Source: an uncultured Acidobacteriota bacterium (GTDB lineage Bacteria > Acidobacteriota > Vicinamibacteria > Vicinamibacterales > UBA8438). From it: a stretch of DNA of 8,781 bases. A program made the position numbers and the translations under genes. Numbering within the stretch: the stretch's first letter is position 1; each line of letters opens with the position of its first letter. Shown here piece after piece: positions 6,404 to 8,781 of the stretch. The stretch lies in the NCBI GenBank assembly GCA_913043805.1, contig CAJWMX010000096.1, positions 1-8,781 on the forward strand, in the 5' to 3' direction. Below the pieces are notes generated by a model that saw only the letters and a program-made list of their open reading frames with translations, did no database searches and was not told where the DNA came from.

Positions 6404-7728
6404 ATGGACGTGCACACGACGCGTGGAGGCGGCTCGCTTGGCGGGGCGTTGGTGGGGATGGCGTTGCTGGTTGCCGTGCTCGCGGGCGCCCTACCGGTCG
6501 CGGCGCAGTCCGGCGAGGCCTCGAGCGACGGGTGGCGTCAATGGGGCGGTCCGAGCGGTGACTTTCGCACCGAGGACCTCGGCTTGCAAGCACGCTGGCC
6601 CGAGCAGGGTCCGACCGAGCTCTGGCGGCGTCCACTCGGTCCTGGACATTCGTCCATCCTGGTCGACGAGGGGCGGCTCTTCACCATGTACCGGCCGGGG
6701 GCGAGGGCCAACCATGGGCGGAGGAAGAGCGAGTCGTGGCGCTCGACGCGCTGAGCAGGGAGACCCTCTGGGAGCACGACTATCCGTCCGAGCCGCTCAA
6801 CTTTCGCTTTGGCGCCGGTCCCCACGCCACGCCGCTCGTCGTGGGGCAGCGGTTGTTCACGCTTGGCACGAACAAGCAGCTCCACGCCCTCGAGAAAGCG
6901 ACTGGCGAGCTGCTGTGGGCGCACGACCTGGTGGCCGACTTCGACGCGCCGCCGACGCTGATCCGGCCCGCGGTCAAGGCAGGGAACGGCGCCAGTCCCA
7001 TCGCCTACCAGGACCTGGTGATCGTGCCGGCTGGCGGGCCGGGACAGTCTGTGATGGCGTTCGCCCAATCCGACGGGTCGGTGGTCTGGCGGAGTGGCCG
7101 GTTTCTGATCTCGCCGTCGACGCCGGTGCTGGTCGACGTAGACGGACAGACCCAGCTCATCGTGTTCGGGGGGCAGACGATCAACGGTCTCGACCCTGAC
7201 ACGGGCGAGGTACTGTGGACCCATGGTCACGAGACCCAGGGCGACATGAACAACAGCACGCCGATTTGGGGCGAGGACAACATCCTGGTGATGGCGTCGG
7301 CCTATGACGGCGGAACACGGGCGGTCCGGCTCACGCAGCGCGATGGCGAGACGTCGGTCGAGGAGCTCTGGTTCACCAACCGGCTGAAGGTCATGTTCGG
7401 CAACGTGGTGCGGCGGGGGAACTACCTGTACGCGAGCAGCGGTGGTTTCGGACCCGCCTTCCTGACCGCGGTCGATGTCCACACGGGCGAGATCGTCTGG
7501 CAGGAGCGTGGCTATGGCCGCGCCAGCTTCGTGCAGGCGGGCGACTCGACTGTCATGCTCACCGAGGATGGGGAGTTGGTGCTCGGGCGGTTGTCGCCAG
7601 ACGGGTTCTCGACGCGGGGCCGGGCCGACGTGGTCGAGACCTCCGCCTGGACCGTGCAGACCCTGGTGGGCACGACCCTCTATCTGCGCGACCGGGCCGA
7701 GATTCTGGCGCTCGATCTGGGGGAGTAG
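6404..7728 (+). CDS. Secreted PQQ-like beta-propeller protein, frameshifted
   Basis: Two overlapping frames make one gene. 6404-6754 encodes the N-terminus and 6736-7728 continues in the -1 frame. Adding one G at the G5 run 6697-6701 restores a ~441-residue protein reading MYRPGGEGQPWAEEERVVAL across the join. The N-terminus carries a signal peptide (GGALVGMALLVAVLAGAL, then PVAAQ), so the product is exported. WRQWGGPSGDF is the usual opening of PQQ_2-type propellers. Blade motifs recur: SRETLWEHDY, ATGELLWAHDL, SDGSVVWRSGR, DTGEVLWTHGH and HTGEIVWQERG. Such propellers serve as quinoprotein-like or BamB-like scaffolds; no dehydrogenase active site was identified, so no reaction is assigned. 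The start is uncertain: ATG 6404 abuts GCGAGG, while GTG 6410 or GTG 6383 would give better spacing or a longer leader. The gene ends 3 nt from the convergent stop of the next gene. Confidence 0.82.
6697..6701 (+). other. Frameshift site in propeller gene (G5 run)
   Basis: Upstream the frame reads FTMYRPG. Downstream, the family-like sequence GEGQPWAEEERVVALDAL is in the -1 frame. A six-G run here would give one continuous frame. This may be a homopolymer sequencing error or a real one-base deletion. Confidence 0.75.
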
Positions 7729-7731
7729 ACC

Positions 7732-7965
7732 TCAGCCGTTCGGCTCTTCGCGACGTACCGCGGTGACGCTGCCGAGCAGGTAGGTCAGCGCGATCCGATC
7801 CCCCGGCTCGAGCTGGCCTTCGACCGCTTCCGGGCCCACCCTCGCCATCTCGACCGCGCCCTCCGGTTGCTCGGCGTCGTTGAAGAACACGTCCCACGAG
7901 ACCTGGCCATGGATGCTGACCGGTTGGACCTTTCGCAGGATGGCCGAGCGGGTGCCCTTGAGCAT
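7732..7965 (-). CDS. Small conserved-looking hypothetical protein, 77 aa
   Basis: I do not recognise this 77-residue protein. It runs from ATG 7965 to a TGA at 7732. It starts MLKGTRSAILRKVQPVSIHG, then QVSWDVFFNDAEQ. The middle alternates hydrophobic and charged residues (GAVEMARVGPEAV), followed by LEPGDRIALTYLLGSVTAVRR. The pattern of short beta strands and turns, with PGDRI before a hydrophobic strand, suggests a small beta-barrel fold. It has no signal peptide, membrane helix or cysteine. Clean codon use and a position 29 nt downstream of dinB on the same strand support a real gene, likely co-transcribed with dinB. Its stop lies 3 nt from the convergent propeller gene. No function is assigned. 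Confidence 0.62.
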   Translation of the reverse strand: MLKGTRSAILRKVQPVSIHGQVSWDVFFNDAEQPEGAVEMARVGPEAVEGQLEPGDRIALTYLLGSVTAVRREEPNG

Positions 7966-7968
7966 GGC

Positions 7969-7979
7969 GGGATTATCCC
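7969..7979. promoter_or_regulatory. 11-bp palindrome before the small gene
   Basis: GGGATTATCCC is symmetric around its central base and lies 3 nt upstream of the ATG of the 77-residue gene on the minus strand. Its GGGA could also serve as a weak ribosome site about 10 nt from the start. It might be an operator or a chance palindrome. Confidence 0.2.
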
Positions 7980-7994
7980 ATGCCGGGACGTGGG

Positions 7995-8781
7995 CTAGCC
8001 GTCTCCGTCGGCCACCAGCGGCAGCGTCGGGTGGCCGCGCGGGTCGTCGGCGGGTGTATCAGGTTCCAGGTTGTGGACGCTGACCCCAAGCAGCCGCACC
8101 GGGCGGATCCCGGCTTCGGTCCGCTCGAGTAGCGCGGTCGCCCGCCCGGCCAGCGCCGCTTCCTCGCGCGTCGCGGGTCGTTCGCTGTGGCTTCGAGTCA
8201 CGGTGGTGAAGTCGTCGTAGCGCACCTTGAGCGTCACGGTTCTGGCGCCGAACCGTCGTTCCGCCAGCCACGTCGCGAGCGGGCGCGTCAGCTGATCCAC
8301 CTCCTGACGGATGACCGCCAGATCGGTCAGGTCCGCGCGAAACGTCCGCTCGGACCCCGACGACTTGGCGACGCGGTGCGGGGTCACGGGGCGGTCATCG
8401 ATGCCCGACGCCAGTCGTTTCAGCCACTCGGCCTGACTGCCGACGGCGCCGCGTAGTGTTTCGTCGGATACCGCCCGAACGTCGACGAGCCGCCTGATTC
8501 CGGTCGTGCGGAGCCGTTTCGCGGTCACCGGTCCGACACCCCAGAGCGCCTCGACGGGAAGCTGCTGGAGAAAGGCCTCCACCCGTTGGGTCGGGATGAC
8601 GGTCAAGCCATCTGGCTTGTCCCAGTCCGACGCGATCTTGGCGAGAAACTTGTTCGGTGCCGCGCCAGCCGAGACGGTGAGCCCCGTCTCCTGTTTGATC
8701 CAGCGCTTGAGCCGTTTGGCGACGGTGGTGGCCAGCGGCTCCTCCCAGTGATTCCTGGTGACGTCCAGATACGCCTCGTCC
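7995..8781 (-). CDS. dinB: DNA polymerase IV (Y-family, translesion), 5' partial
   Basis: The frame is open to the right edge, so the N-terminus is missing; 261 residues are visible. The first residues, DEAYLDVT, are the Y-family catalytic Asp-Glu motif, near residue 103 in E. coli Pol IV, so about 100 residues are off the window. Next come TVSAGAAPNKFLAKIASDWD and KPDG (palm). The helix-hairpin-helix thumb LPVEALWGVGPVTAKRLRTT follows, then the little-finger domain (SSGSERTFRADLTD to RFGARTVTLKVRYDDFTTVT) and RPVRLLGVSVHNLEP. DinB performs error-prone bypass of damaged template bases. The C-terminus ends HPTLPLVADGDG without a clear QLxLF clamp-binding motif. The 77-residue gene follows after 29 nt. 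Confidence 0.95.
   Translation of the reverse strand, partial: DEAYLDVTRNHWEEPLATTVAKRLKRWIKQETGLTVSAGAAPNKFLAKIASDWDKPDGLTVIPTQRVEAFLQQLPVEALWGVGPVTAKRLRTTGIRRLVDVRAVSDETLRGAVGSQAEWLKRLASGIDDRPVTPHRVAKSSGSERTFRADLTDLAVIRQEVDQLTRPLATWLAERRFGARTVTLKVRYDDFTTVTRSHSERPATREEAALAGRATALLERTEAGIRPVRLLGVSVHNLEPDTPADDPRGHPTLPLVADGDG

Noticed and set aside
6690..6754. Programmed -1 frameshifting in the propeller gene
   Set aside because: There is only a G5 run, without a convincing slippery heptamer or a clear downstream pseudoknot; a missing G is the simpler explanation.
5871..7199. 442-codon open frame on the plus strand
   Set aside because: It runs through antisense rsgA, the whole inverted repeat and the wrong frame of the propeller gene, with arginine/proline-rich composition. 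It is a chance frame.
6538..7482. 314-codon open frame on the minus strand
   Set aside because: It is antisense to clear propeller blades and has no motif of its own.

Overview
The window is about 8.8 kb of GC-rich bacterial DNA, densely coded on both strands. It holds nine protein genes, two of them cut by the window edges. The mix is high GC, a DUF5777-type beta-barrel protein, a secreted imidazolonepropionase-like amidohydrolase and a secreted PQQ-type beta-propeller beside housekeeping genes. This would suit an Acidobacteriota (Vicinamibacteria-like) genome, but that placement is inference; no rRNA or marker gene is present to settle it.

Layout. (1) 2-3636, plus strand: the end of a DUF5777-like outer-membrane beta-barrel gene, then a tight run of rnd (RNase D), queG (epoxyqueuosine reductase) and yqgE/algH. 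The last three are separated by 5 nt and by a 4-nt ATGA overlap, so they look like one operon; two of the three act in tRNA maturation. (2) 3633-3841: a convergent intergenic gap holding a long imperfect hairpin (repeat copy 1) and a second small hairpin. (3) 3842-6168 (or 6195), minus strand: rsgA (ribosome-assembly GTPase) followed, with an ATGA overlap, by a secreted amidohydrolase. (4) 6201-6366: repeat copy 2, a 166-bp element with perfect 30-bp terminal inverted repeats, filling almost all the space between divergent rsgA and the propeller gene. (5) 6404-7728, plus strand: a secreted PQQ-like beta-propeller gene broken by a -1 frameshift at a G5 run (6697-6701). (6) 7732-8781, minus strand: a 77-residue unknown protein downstream of dinB (DNA polymerase IV), whose first ~100 residues lie beyond the right edge.

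The most notable non-coding signal is the pair of repeats. Their outer arms differ in sequence but each is self-complementary. Their cores are alignable and share the same predicted architecture: a CTRGC/GCYAG stem, a conserved TT bulge, a GGCG/CGCC stem and an apical 5-bp hairpin. Base changes between the copies preserve pairing, which suggests a dispersed structured RNA or DNA element rather than simple insertion-sequence debris. There is no intergenic stretch longer than about 240 bases, and I saw no tRNA, rRNA, CRISPR array or intact transposase.
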